Assembly: GCA_016219075.1 (NCBI GenBank)
Contig: JACRCJ010000049.1
Location: forward strand, 1 to 7,780
DNA length: 7,780 nt
Origin: Deltaproteobacteria bacterium
GTDB taxonomy: Bacteria; Desulfobacterota; GWC2-55-46
Direction: 5' to 3'
Shown here piece after piece: positions 1 through 5,457 of the stretch. Under the pieces are notes generated by a model. That model did not search any database and was not told the origin of the DNA. It saw nothing but the letters and a program-made list of their open reading frames with translations. Both the position numbers and the translations under genes were made by a program. Each line of letters starts with the position of its first letter. The stretch's first letter is position 1.

Positions 1-1665
1 AAGGGCGTCCCTCGCGTTCTTTATTATGTTCAATATGACCTCCATGACCCTGCCCTGGTTCCCGTAGACCTTCGGCAGGTTTGGGTCGAACTTCTCTATG
101 ACCTTGATGGAGCTCGACTTTATCTCGGAGATGAACAGGCACAGCGTGGCCCTTATGCTCTCGTTCAGCCAGATGGGCTCGAACTTGCCTCTGGCCGGCC
201 TCGCGTAAGTCATCATGTCGATTATTATGTACTTGGAGCGCACGGCCGCGTCCTTTATCTTCTCAAGGAGGAAGTGGTTCCTGTCGTCCTTGTTTGTCCT
301 GCCGAGGAGCACTTCGGTGAGGCTCAATATCCCGGCCAACGGGCTGTTGAGCTCGTGGGCGATCCCCGCGCCCATCTCGCCGAGCGAGATAAGCTTGGCG
401 GACTGTATGAACTTCTGCTCCGAGTCCTGAAGCCTCTTGTACGCGACCTCAAGGTCTATAACGGTCCTGTTCAGCTCGGCGGTCCTTTTCTTGACAGTTC
501 CTTCGAGCTCCTCGACATACCTGTTGATCGTCTCGCCGAACCCCTTTCTTTCGGAGAGGTCCCTCCATATCTCCTGGACGTACTTTGTGCCGCCGAGCTC
601 GAGTACGGAAGCGCCTATCTCTATCGGGACGGTAAAGCCGTCTTTTTTGACGAGGCTCGCGTCATGGAGATAGCCTTTGCCGTCGTGCACCCAGCGCTTG
701 AGCTCCCTGGAGTAATCCTCGGCCTTCTCCGGCGGATACATCTCCACGGAGCGCATATCGAGGAGCTCGTCCCTTGAGTATCCGGTAAGGACCGTAGCCG
801 CCGGGTTCGCCTCGATGAACTTCCTCGATGAGAGGTCCACGAGGACTATGGCGTCGGGTGCCATCTGCACGAGCTTCGAGTACTTCTCGCTCAGGTCCTC
901 AAGCCTTCCGGTGGCGCTCGAAAGCGAGGAGGCCATGTCGTTGAACGCCTCTCCGAGCTCACCGAGCTCGTCTTCCGACGGGATCACGACCCGGTGAGAG
1001 AGGTCCCCGGAGGCCAGGGCTTCGGTGCCCGTCTTAAGCGAGTCGAGCGGTTCAAGGAGGCGCTTGTTTACGGTCAGGAGTATGGAGAAGGACGTTAGGA
1101 TGAGTATCCCTCCCCCCCAGAATAGAAAGTTCCTTTTGTGCTTGTGTATGATCTCCTCGTACTTCTTAAGCGAGACCCTCACCGAGATGGCGCCTATGGT
1201 CTGGCCCGGGGCCGCAATGTGGCACCTTCTGCAATCAGGGTCCGCCTTGAACGGTTCTATGATATGCGCCTGCCTGTAGCCCCCGGCCCCCTGTATTACC
1301 TCTCTTCCGGGGACCCCCTCCAGAGCGAGCCTTTCTAATTCGTCCCTCGCGATCTCGTCCTCCTCTATGCCGTACTGCCTGTCCATCGAGGGTCCGTGAA
1401 CAACGCGTATCTCCTCGACCCCTGAGATCTTCTCGCTCTTGAAGCGCTCTACGATAGCCCTGTTCAGTTCCCTGCCTCCCCCGAGCTTCATGGATGTGTA
1501 GAGCTGGTCGAATACCGATGCGCAAAGCCTCTGGGCCTCGTTTATGCCTATCTCGTGCAGAAGGTGCGTGCTCGATTTGAAATCATAGTATATAAGCGCG
1601 GTCATCCCGACAAGAAGGATCCCGCCTATGTAGAGATTAAACCTGGCGTAGAGTTTAAGCCTCAT
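1..1665 (-). CDS. Membrane sensor histidine kinase with periplasmic CxxCH (Tll0287-like) domain, HAMP, PAS and HisKA; C-terminus cut by window edge
   Basis: The 555 visible codons start at ATG 1665 and stay open to base 1. Two membrane segments (about residues 8-25 and 179-201) enclose a periplasmic domain. It ends in DPDCRRCHIAAPG, with C145, C148 and H149 forming a c-type haem motif, and then GAISVRVSL; this resembles the Tll0287-like (DUF3365) haem sensor family. HAMP follows (about 203-253, with PSEDELGELGEAFNDM), then PAS (about 262-370, from APDAIVLVD), a coiled coil (about 375-430) and a HisKA H-box GIAHELNSPLAGIL with phospho-accepting His437. The N-box VILNIIKNARDAL is at 543-555, where the window stops, so the G boxes of the ATPase are not seen. 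The family senses small ligands or redox state and passes phosphate to a response regulator; the ligand cannot be read here. The gene has its own promoter, which overlaps the pgsA stop. Haem attachment is inferred from the motif only. Confidence 0.93.
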   Translation of the reverse strand, partial: MRLKLYARFNLYIGGILLVGMTALIYYDFKSSTHLLHEIGINEAQRLCASVFDQLYTSMKLGGGRELNRAIVERFKSEKISGVEEIRVVHGPSMDRQYGIEEDEIARDELERLALEGVPGREVIQGAGGYRQAHIIEPFKADPDCRRCHIAAPGQTIGAISVRVSLKKYEEIIHKHKRNFLFWGGGILILTSFSILLTVNKRLLEPLDSLKTGTEALASGDLSHRVVIPSEDELGELGEAFNDMASSLSSATGRLEDLSEKYSKLVQMAPDAIVLVDLSSRKFIEANPAATVLTGYSRDELLDMRSVEMYPPEKAEDYSRELKRWVHDGKGYLHDASLVKKDGFTVPIEIGASVLELGGTKYVQEIWRDLSERKGFGETINRYVEELEGTVKKRTAELNRTVIDLEVAYKRLQDSEQKFIQSAKLISLGEMGAGIAHELNSPLAGILSLTEVLLGRTNKDDRNHFLLEKIKDAAVRSKYIIIDMMTYARPARGKFEPIWLNESIRATLCLFISEIKSSSIKVIEKFDPNLPKVYGNQGRVMEVILNIIKNARDAL

Positions 1666-1696
1666 GGCAGACCGTACTTTCCGAATTCGATTTTTT

Positions 1697-1746
1697 ACTT
1701 TTAGCGTTCTGAAAGTCCCGGGGTCTTTAGCCCTCAGGGGGTTCGT
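1697..1746 (+). repeat. Dispersed ~50-bp intergenic repeat, copy A
   Basis: One of five related copies. It keeps the shared block TTTTAGCGTTCTGAAA, then a near-palindromic centre (AAAG..CCCGGGG..CTTT), then AGCCC-TCAG-GGGG-TTCGTT. The centre differs from the other copies, but both arms change together (AAAG/CTTT here, AAAACC/GGTTTT in copy C), as expected of a selected stem. It lies on the strand opposite the left kinase gene, inside that gene's predicted leader. Confidence 0.8.
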
Positions 1747-1814
1747 TGCAAGGGGGACGAGTCGGAAGATTCCTGATGAGACAAGCTGAAAAGGTCCTGG
1801 AAGGTTATGATAAA

Positions 1815-1842
1815 AGTCTATCTATTTCCAATTTTTTGTCAA
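1815..1842 (-). promoter_or_regulatory. Sigma-70-type promoter of the left sensor kinase
   Basis: On the minus strand, TTGACA (1842-1837) and TAGACT (1820-1815) are separated by 16 bases. The -35 box overlaps the pgsA stop codon (1841-1839), so the kinase can be transcribed apart from pgsA. The predicted start near 1808 gives a leader of about 140 bases that contains repeat copy A. Confidence 0.6.
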
Positions 1843-2411
1843 TCGTCGGGGAGGTTGTGCTGCCTGAAAAAACCGAGAAAATAGTCGAGTCCGGACCACA
1901 TCGTTAAGAAGAACGCGCCGTACAGAAGCACCGTCCCGATAAGATGGAAGTCGATCCCGAAGACGGGGTAGTGGATTATGAGGGGCACGAGGCAGACGAT
2001 CTGCGAGACGGTCTTGAGCTTACCGAGGCGGCTGGCGGCTATGACCACTCCGCTGCTGGTGGCTATCGCCCTCAGGCCGGTTACGGCTATCTCCCTGCTT
2101 ATCATCAAAGCTACGGCCCACGCCGGGGCCCTCCCCAGGGGTATAAGCATTATGAAGGCTGTCGTTATGAGTATCTTGTCGGCGAGCGGGTCAAGGAACT
2201 TCCCCAGAGCGGTAATTATCCCCCTTTTCCTGGCCAGGTACCCGTCAAGCCAGTCGGTCACGCAGACGAGCGCGAAAAGCGCGGCCGAGACCACGCTTAA
2301 AAACCTGTCCGGGGCCAATAGCAGCACCACGAGCACCGGGGCCGTCCCAATTCTTACGATCGAGAGGATATTCGGGAGGTTGAGCTGGTCTGCAACTGTA
2401 TTTGATCTCAT
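1839..2411 (-). CDS. pgsA: CDP-diacylglycerol--glycerol-3-phosphate 3-phosphatidyltransferase (PGP synthase)
   Basis: This inner-membrane enzyme transfers the phosphatidyl group from CDP-diacylglycerol to sn-glycerol 3-phosphate, giving phosphatidylglycerophosphate, the precursor of phosphatidylglycerol and cardiolipin. The 190-residue length is usual for PgsA. The CDP-alcohol phosphatidyltransferase signature D-x2-DG-x2-AR-x8-G-x3-D-x3-D is complete: D53, D56, G57, A60, R61, G70, D74, D78. The N-terminal NLPNILSIVRIGTAPVLV and the later SREIAVTGLRAIA fit PgsA better than phosphatidylserine synthase. Several hydrophobic helices follow (about 20-50, 80-105, 130-175). The start is ATG 2411, with a modest purine-rich AAAGAAG upstream. 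The leader just before it is a long palindrome (2433-2495). The next gene downstream, the sensor kinase, has its own promoter at the pgsA stop, so a shared job is not implied. Confidence 0.93.
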   Translation of the reverse strand: MRSNTVADQLNLPNILSIVRIGTAPVLVVLLLAPDRFLSVVSAALFALVCVTDWLDGYLARKRGIITALGKFLDPLADKILITTAFIMLIPLGRAPAWAVALMISREIAVTGLRAIATSSGVVIAASRLGKLKTVSQIVCLVPLIIHYPVFGIDFHLIGTVLLYGAFFLTMWSGLDYFLGFFRQHNLPDD

Positions 2412-2432
2412 GCGCCGTCTTCTTTGCGGTTA

Positions 2433-2502
2433 CCCGGAGGCTCCGGTACTCTGCGGCCCGCCGTCAACAGGGCCGGGTACCGGAGGTACTCCGGGTTTTT
2501 TT
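2433..2502 (+). terminator. Long interrupted palindrome followed by T7: intrinsic-terminator-like on the plus strand
   Basis: Three stacked stems nest in one structure: 2433-2439 with 2489-2495 (7 bp), 2441-2449 with 2477-2485 (9 bp, CTCCGGTAC/GTACCGGAG), and 2454-2459 with 2470-2475 (CGGCCC/GGGCCG), with a 10-base loop. Seven T follow at 2496-2502. This is a textbook terminator shape on the plus strand, yet no plus-strand gene lies upstream, only the antisense of pgsA. Read on the minus strand it is a large hairpin in the pgsA leader, ending about 20 bases before the ATG, where it could affect translation. It might also be a REP-like mobile palindrome. Confidence 0.6.
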
Positions 2503-2532
2503 CCGGTCCGTGAAGGGGATATCCCAAAAGGA

Positions 2533-2697
2533 TGTTGAAAAAGTCTTTAGCAGGCTGTTGAAAAACAGCCTGCTAAAGCAATCCATGGATGGATTGCCAA
2601 ATTGCGAGACCAAAAAAGTCGAGCAATTTGTGAGATTTGGACGGATTCACTCCGGCCAAATCGTAGTTGAAAAAGCCATGGAAGGACTTTTTCAACA
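2533..2697. repeat. MITE-like element: 165 bp, 13-bp perfect terminal inverted repeats, five internal hairpins
   Basis: The ends are exact inverted copies: TGTTGAAAAAGTC at 2533-2545 and its complement at 2685-2697. Inside lie five consecutive hairpins: 2545-2559/2564-2578 (15 bp perfect, GAAA loop), 2578-2586/2589-2597 (9 bp), 2598-2605/2623-2630 (8 bp, plus 3 bp beyond a GA/GA internal loop), 2634-2640/2656-2662 (7 bp, plus CGG/CCG) and 2666-2675/2687-2696 (10 bp). There is no credible coding content. The design fits a non-autonomous miniature inverted-repeat element or a large palindromic repeat. I see no obvious target-site duplication. Read on the minus strand, the 15-bp hairpin is followed by ACTTTTTC, so it may also end transcription from the transglycosylase gene. 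Confidence 0.7.
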
Positions 2698-2727
2698 CCC
2701 TGTTAGTCGTCACTGCCCGGAAAAAAA

Positions 2728-3315
2728 CTATCTGCCGGGACTCTTGTATATGTCGTAGTAGTAGAGCACCCGTTTCACATATGTCTGCGTCTCGGAGTAC
2801 GGAGGGATAGAGCCGTACTTGAGGACCGCGTTCTCTCCGGCGTTATACGCCGCCACGGCCAGGGGTACCTTCCGGTCGAACATCTTAAGGAGCCTGCTCA
2901 AGTGCTTTATCCCGCCCTCTACATTGTCTTCGGGGTCGTGGGCGTCCCTTACGCCCATCGCGCGCGAAGTCTCCGGCATGAGCTGCATCAGGCCCCTTGC
3001 GCCTTTGTGCGAGACCGCGTTAGTGTCGAAGTCGCTCTCGGCCTTTACTATGGCCCTTACCAGCTCCGGGTCTACCCCGTACTTCGTGGAAGCCGAGTTT
3101 ATAAGGCTGTCGAACTGCTTCTTCGACCCATTGTACCTTATGCGCGGCCTTTCGGTCTCTCTCATCATCCAGCGGTACTTCGACGATGTCGGCACATTGG
3201 TTATGTGCACCACGCCGTCCTCATCCGTAAACTTGTAGAAATCCGCTGAAGAGATGCCGCAGAAGAGATGGACGGAGGAGATGACGAAGAACGCCATTGA
3301 GAGCCTTTTGATCAA
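2728..3315 (-). CDS. Secreted lytic transglycosylase (SLT domain) with N-terminal DUF4124
   Basis: The enzyme family cleaves the MurNAc-GlcNAc bond of peptidoglycan in the periplasm, leaving 1,6-anhydroMurNAc. Residues 1-24 look like a signal peptide (KR near the start, hydrophobic core, probable cut after SSA). A DUF4124-type segment follows (about 25-52, DFYKFTDEDGVVHITNVPT). The SLT/Slt70-like catalytic domain spans about 65-190, with catalytic Glu93 in KAESDF, the GARGLMQLMP motif (105-114), AVAAYNAGENAV (153-164) and a late YVKRVLYYY. At 195 residues it is a small stand-alone enzyme. The start chosen is TTG 3315, with AAAAGG 7 bases upstream; it keeps the charged n-region MIKR. An ATG at 3297 also has an AAAAGG 6 bases before it and is the alternative. 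The stop is TAG. The MITE-like element lies directly downstream. Confidence 0.93.
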   Translation of the reverse strand: MIKRLSMAFFVISSVHLFCGISSADFYKFTDEDGVVHITNVPTSSKYRWMMRETERPRIRYNGSKKQFDSLINSASTKYGVDPELVRAIVKAESDFDTNAVSHKGARGLMQLMPETSRAMGVRDAHDPEDNVEGGIKHLSRLLKMFDRKVPLAVAAYNAGENAVLKYGSIPPYSETQTYVKRVLYYYDIYKSPGR

Positions 3316-3362
3316 TCCTCTACCTTTTCTTTAACTGTACCGCCCCACCGGGAGATTCTACC

Positions 3363-3429
3363 CCACTGCAGTGGCCGCCCGTGGAGCCGGGAGGCGGTGA
3401 AAATAACCGCCCTTTACGGGACTATTCCC
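3363..3429 (-). promoter_or_regulatory. Structured leader of the lytic transglycosylase gene
   Basis: Four consecutive self-complementary blocks fall between the predicted transcription start (about 3430) and the gene: 3418-3429 (GGGA/TCCC), 3393-3398 with 3406-3411 (GGCGGT/ACCGCC), 3378-3381 with 3388-3391 (CCCG/CGGG), and a perfect 12-base palindrome CCACTGCAGTGG at 3363-3374. I could not match them to a riboswitch class I know. The 12-base palindrome may be an operator. Confidence 0.4.
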
Positions 3430-3436
3430 AGACCTC

Positions 3437-3465
3437 AGTCTACAATGGGTCTTTTAAAAGGGCAA
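3437..3465 (-). promoter_or_regulatory. Sigma-70-type promoter of the lytic transglycosylase
   Basis: On the minus strand TTGCCC (3465-3460) and TAGACT (3442-3437) are separated by 17 bases. The -10 hexamer is the same as in the left kinase promoter. The start would be near 3430, giving a leader of about 115 bases. Confidence 0.5.
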
Positions 3466-3496
3466 GTTTTTTTTAGAACAGCCTGACCGATTACGA

Positions 3497-3525
3497 TTGA
3501 CAAAAAAATAACATTATCATAACCT
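3497..3525 (+). promoter_or_regulatory. Probable nadB promoter
   Basis: A perfect TTGACA at 3497-3502 sits in a very AT-rich stretch. The hexamer at 17-base spacing is TAACCT (3520-3525), which is only a fair -10, so the exact -10 is uncertain. The region shares CGATTGACAAAAAA and TTATCATAACCTT with the left kinase promoter region. A start near 3532 would leave a leader of about 215 bases containing both tandem repeat units. Confidence 0.5.
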
Positions 3526-3550
3526 TATTAATACGCCTGTCTACTGACAA

Positions 3551-3600
3551 TTTTTTTTAACGTTCTGAAAACCCCGTTATTTTGAAGCCCGGGTGGGTTC
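3551..3600 (+). repeat. Dispersed ~50-bp intergenic repeat, copy B (first tandem unit)
   Basis: It forms an exact 50-base tandem with copy C, agreeing at 44 of 50 positions. It runs T-tract, AACGTTCTGAAAACCCC, GTTAT, TTTGAAGCCC, GGGTGGGTTC. The central stem is weaker than in copy C (AAAA/TTTT only). The second small hairpin is CCC-GGGT-GGG. It is in the same orientation as nadB. Confidence 0.85.
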
Positions 3601-3652
3601 ATTTTTTTAACGTTCTGAAAACCCCATGGTTTTGAAGCCCAAGTGGGTTCAT
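3601..3652 (+). repeat. Dispersed ~50-bp intergenic repeat, copy C (second tandem unit)
   Basis: This copy has the clearest fold: TTC pairs with GAA around a TG bulge, AAAACC pairs with GGTTTT over a CCAT loop, and a second hairpin CCC-AAGT-GGG ends in TTCATT. It lies about 97 bases before the nadB start, in the predicted nadB leader. Confidence 0.85.
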
Positions 3653-3735
3653 TTGCCTATCGTCACTTTTCTCGAAATAATTTAGTTATAGCTCATCAGA
3701 CCCTCGCGGTCCTTAAAAAATCGATTTTCAGGCTG

Positions 3736-3742
3736 AAAGGAG
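3736..3742 (+). promoter_or_regulatory. nadB ribosome binding site deciding a TTG start
   Basis: AAAGGAG lies 6 bases before TTG 3749. An in-frame TGA at 3734-3736 blocks any earlier start, and the FAD-binding GSGIAG follows at residues 11-16, so no later start is possible. The TTG start is therefore well fixed. Confidence 0.85.
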
Positions 3743-3748
3743 CCGGTT

Positions 3749-5353
3749 TTGGAGATACGGTCGGATTTTCTGGTAATAGGAAGCGGCATAGCCGGTCTCA
3801 GTTTCGCCCTCAAGGTGGCCGGAGCTGGCACGGTAACGCTGCTGACCAAGCGCAACATCAGGGAATCGGCGACATTCTACGCCCAGGGCGGCATAGCGTC
3901 GGTCTCAAGCAAGGAAGACACCTTCGAGGCCCACATAAAAGACACTCTGGACGCCGGAGCGGGGTTATGCGACCCCGCTGTAGTCGAGATGGTGGTCAAG
4001 GACGCCCCGGCCCGCATTCAGGAACTCATTGATCTCGGTGTCGAGTTTACGAGGAGAGGCATCGGAGAAGCCATCGAGCTTGACCTCGGAAAAGAAGGCG
4101 GCCATTCCAAAAGAAGGATCGTCCACGCCGAAGACCTTACGGGCAGGGCCGTGGAAGAAGCGCTTGTCCACGCAATAGAGACGAACAAAAACATCAGGGT
4201 CTTCGAGGATGTCATAGCCGTGGACCTCCTCTCGCACTCCAAGTTCGTCGCCCCGGCCGAAGAGGATACCGTCTGGGGGGCTTACGCCCTTGACAAGAAG
4301 ACCGGCGAGATCCATACCTTTTTAGCCAAGGCAACGGTTTTGGCCACTGGCGGGGCCGGCAAGGTCTACCTCTATACCAGCAACCCTGATGTTGCCACCG
4401 GAGACGGGATAGCGATGGCCTACAGGGTCGGAGCCGAGATAGCCGACATGGAGTTCATCCAGTTCCATCCGACCTGCCTGTTTCACTCCAAAGCCAAGAG
4501 CTTTTTGATCTCGGAGGCGCTAAGGGGAGAAGGCGGGGTGTTAAAGCTCAAGGACGGCACGCCGTTCATGCAGAAACACCACCGCATGGCGGACCTCGCC
4601 CCCAGGGACATCGTGGCCCGCGCCATCGACTTTGAACTGAAGAAAAGCGGGGACGAGTGCGTCTATCTCGACATAACCCACAAGCCGGCGGAGTTCATAG
4701 AAAAACGCTTCCCTAACATCCACAAAAAGTGCCTTGAGTTCGGCATAGACATGACGAAGGCGCCGGTCCCGGTGGTCCCGGCCGCGCACTATACCTGCGG
4801 AGGCGTCAGGACCGATCCGAACGGGATGACGACCGTCAACAGGCTCTACACCATAGGGGAAGCGGCCTCCACGGGCCTGCACGGCGCCAACCGCCTCGCC
4901 TCGAACTCGCTCCTTGAGTCCCTGGTATTTGCCGACAGGGCCTCAGCCCACGCCATAGACATCGTAAAAAGGACCGCCCCCGGGGTCCCTTCCATCCCGC
5001 AGTGGGAAACGCGCGGGGCCGTCCCAAGCGACGAGGCTGTAGTCATAAGCCAGAACTGGGACGAGATACGGCGCTTCATGTGGAACTATGTGGGGATCGT
5101 CAGGTCCGACAAGAGGCTTGAACGGGCCAGAAGGAGGATGAACCTCCTGAAGAACGAGATAAACGAATACTACTGGGACTTCCGGATAACAAGCGACCTC
5201 GTGGAGCTGCGTAACATCGCCACCGTGGCCGAGCTTATCATAACATCCGCGTCCATGAGGAAAGAGTCCCGGGGCCTGCACTACAACATAGACTACCCGG
5301 AAAAAGACGACATATACTTCAAGAAGAAGACCGTGCTCAGGGTCTGCGGCTGA
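3749..5353 (+). CDS. nadB: L-aspartate oxidase
   Basis: This cytosolic FAD enzyme oxidises L-aspartate to iminoaspartate, which NadA (quinolinate synthase) condenses with dihydroxyacetone phosphate in de novo NAD synthesis. The 534 residues match the family (E. coli 540). The FAD Rossmann motif GSGIAG is at 11-16, SATFYAQGGIASV at 40-52, EGGHSKRR at 116-123, FHPT with His240, RGEGG at 259-263, LAPRDIVARAID with Arg286, HYTCGGV with His347, and GLHGANRLASNSLLES at 376-391 with Arg382. These align with the known E. coli active-site residues His244, Arg290, His351 and Arg386 at a constant offset of four. The C-terminal helical region (about 435-500) is of the NadB/fumarate-reductase type. No key residue is missing. 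nadA and nadC are not next to it. Its stop is only two bases from repeat copy D. Confidence 0.97.
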   Translation: MEIRSDFLVIGSGIAGLSFALKVAGAGTVTLLTKRNIRESATFYAQGGIASVSSKEDTFEAHIKDTLDAGAGLCDPAVVEMVVKDAPARIQELIDLGVEFTRRGIGEAIELDLGKEGGHSKRRIVHAEDLTGRAVEEALVHAIETNKNIRVFEDVIAVDLLSHSKFVAPAEEDTVWGAYALDKKTGEIHTFLAKATVLATGGAGKVYLYTSNPDVATGDGIAMAYRVGAEIADMEFIQFHPTCLFHSKAKSFLISEALRGEGGVLKLKDGTPFMQKHHRMADLAPRDIVARAIDFELKKSGDECVYLDITHKPAEFIEKRFPNIHKKCLEFGIDMTKAPVPVVPAAHYTCGGVRTDPNGMTTVNRLYTIGEAASTGLHGANRLASNSLLESLVFADRASAHAIDIVKRTAPGVPSIPQWETRGAVPSDEAVVISQNWDEIRRFMWNYVGIVRSDKRLERARRRMNLLKNEINEYYWDFRITSDLVELRNIATVAELIITSASMRKESRGLHYNIDYPEKDDIYFKKKTVLRVCG

Positions 5354-5355
5354 AA

Positions 5356-5405
5356 ATGAACCCTCCATGGCTTTAAAACCCCGGAGTTTTCAGAACGCTA
5401 AAAAC
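5356..5405 (-). repeat. Dispersed ~50-bp intergenic repeat, copy D
   Basis: Read on the minus strand: TTTTTAGCGTTCTG, then AAAACTCCGGGGTTTT (almost a perfect 16-base palindrome, with one G-T pairing), then AAAGCC-ATGG-AGGGTTCATT. It begins two bases after the nadB stop and fills half of the gap between the convergent nadB and receiver-kinase genes. Confidence 0.8.
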
Positions 5406-5417
5406 GCTTTGCTCAAC

Positions 5418-5455
5418 GGGCCGCCGGAAAAGCGGCTCCCTGGCGGACCGCGCCA
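5418..5455. other. Two small GC-rich hairpins between convergent genes
   Basis: The first is GGGCCGC/GCGGC-T-CC (5418-5424 with 5432-5439, one bulged T); the second is TGGCG/CGCCA (5441-5445 with 5451-5455). Neither is followed by a T-tract on either strand. They might help end transcription of nadB or of the opposing operon, but they are not canonical intrinsic terminators. Confidence 0.35.
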
Positions 5456-5457
5456 TA

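Noticed and set aside
274..777. A 167-residue plus-strand open frame opposite the left kinase, with other open frames such as 3965-4315, 1978-2538 and 6034-6609
   Set aside because: They lie opposite or across well-supported genes (kinase, nadB, pgsA, receiver-kinase), show no domain motifs, and arise from GC-biased codon usage of the true gene.
1842..1855. Fourteen-base match ATCGTCGGGGAGGT between the end of pgsA and 5711-5724 in the receiver-kinase gene
   Set aside because: One match sits in or across coding sequence in each place, with no flanking similarity; this length is expected by chance about once in a window of this size.
2402..2758. A 118-residue open frame across the MITE-like element
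   Set aside because: It runs through pgsA antisense, the palindrome and the hairpins, without a ribosome site or recognisable domain; the DNA is explained by the repeats.
3551..3652. Tandem repeat pair considered as a CRISPR array
   Set aside because: The units are directly adjacent with no spacer, differ from each other, and related copies are scattered singly elsewhere; no cas gene is present.
3590..3652. GGGTTCATT considered as a tRNA T-arm
   Set aside because: There is no cloverleaf, anticodon arm or acceptor stem around any copy, and the same end recurs in all five repeats.
3717..3728. Palindrome AAAATCGATTTT just before nadB considered as an operator
   Set aside because: It is a short AT-rich palindrome with no second copy at another promoter in the window; too weak to report as a site.
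3532..3748. nadB leader considered as an NAD-type riboswitch
   Set aside because: I could not find the conserved segments of known NAD riboswitches; the leader is mostly the two 50-bp repeats. An Rfam search would settle this.
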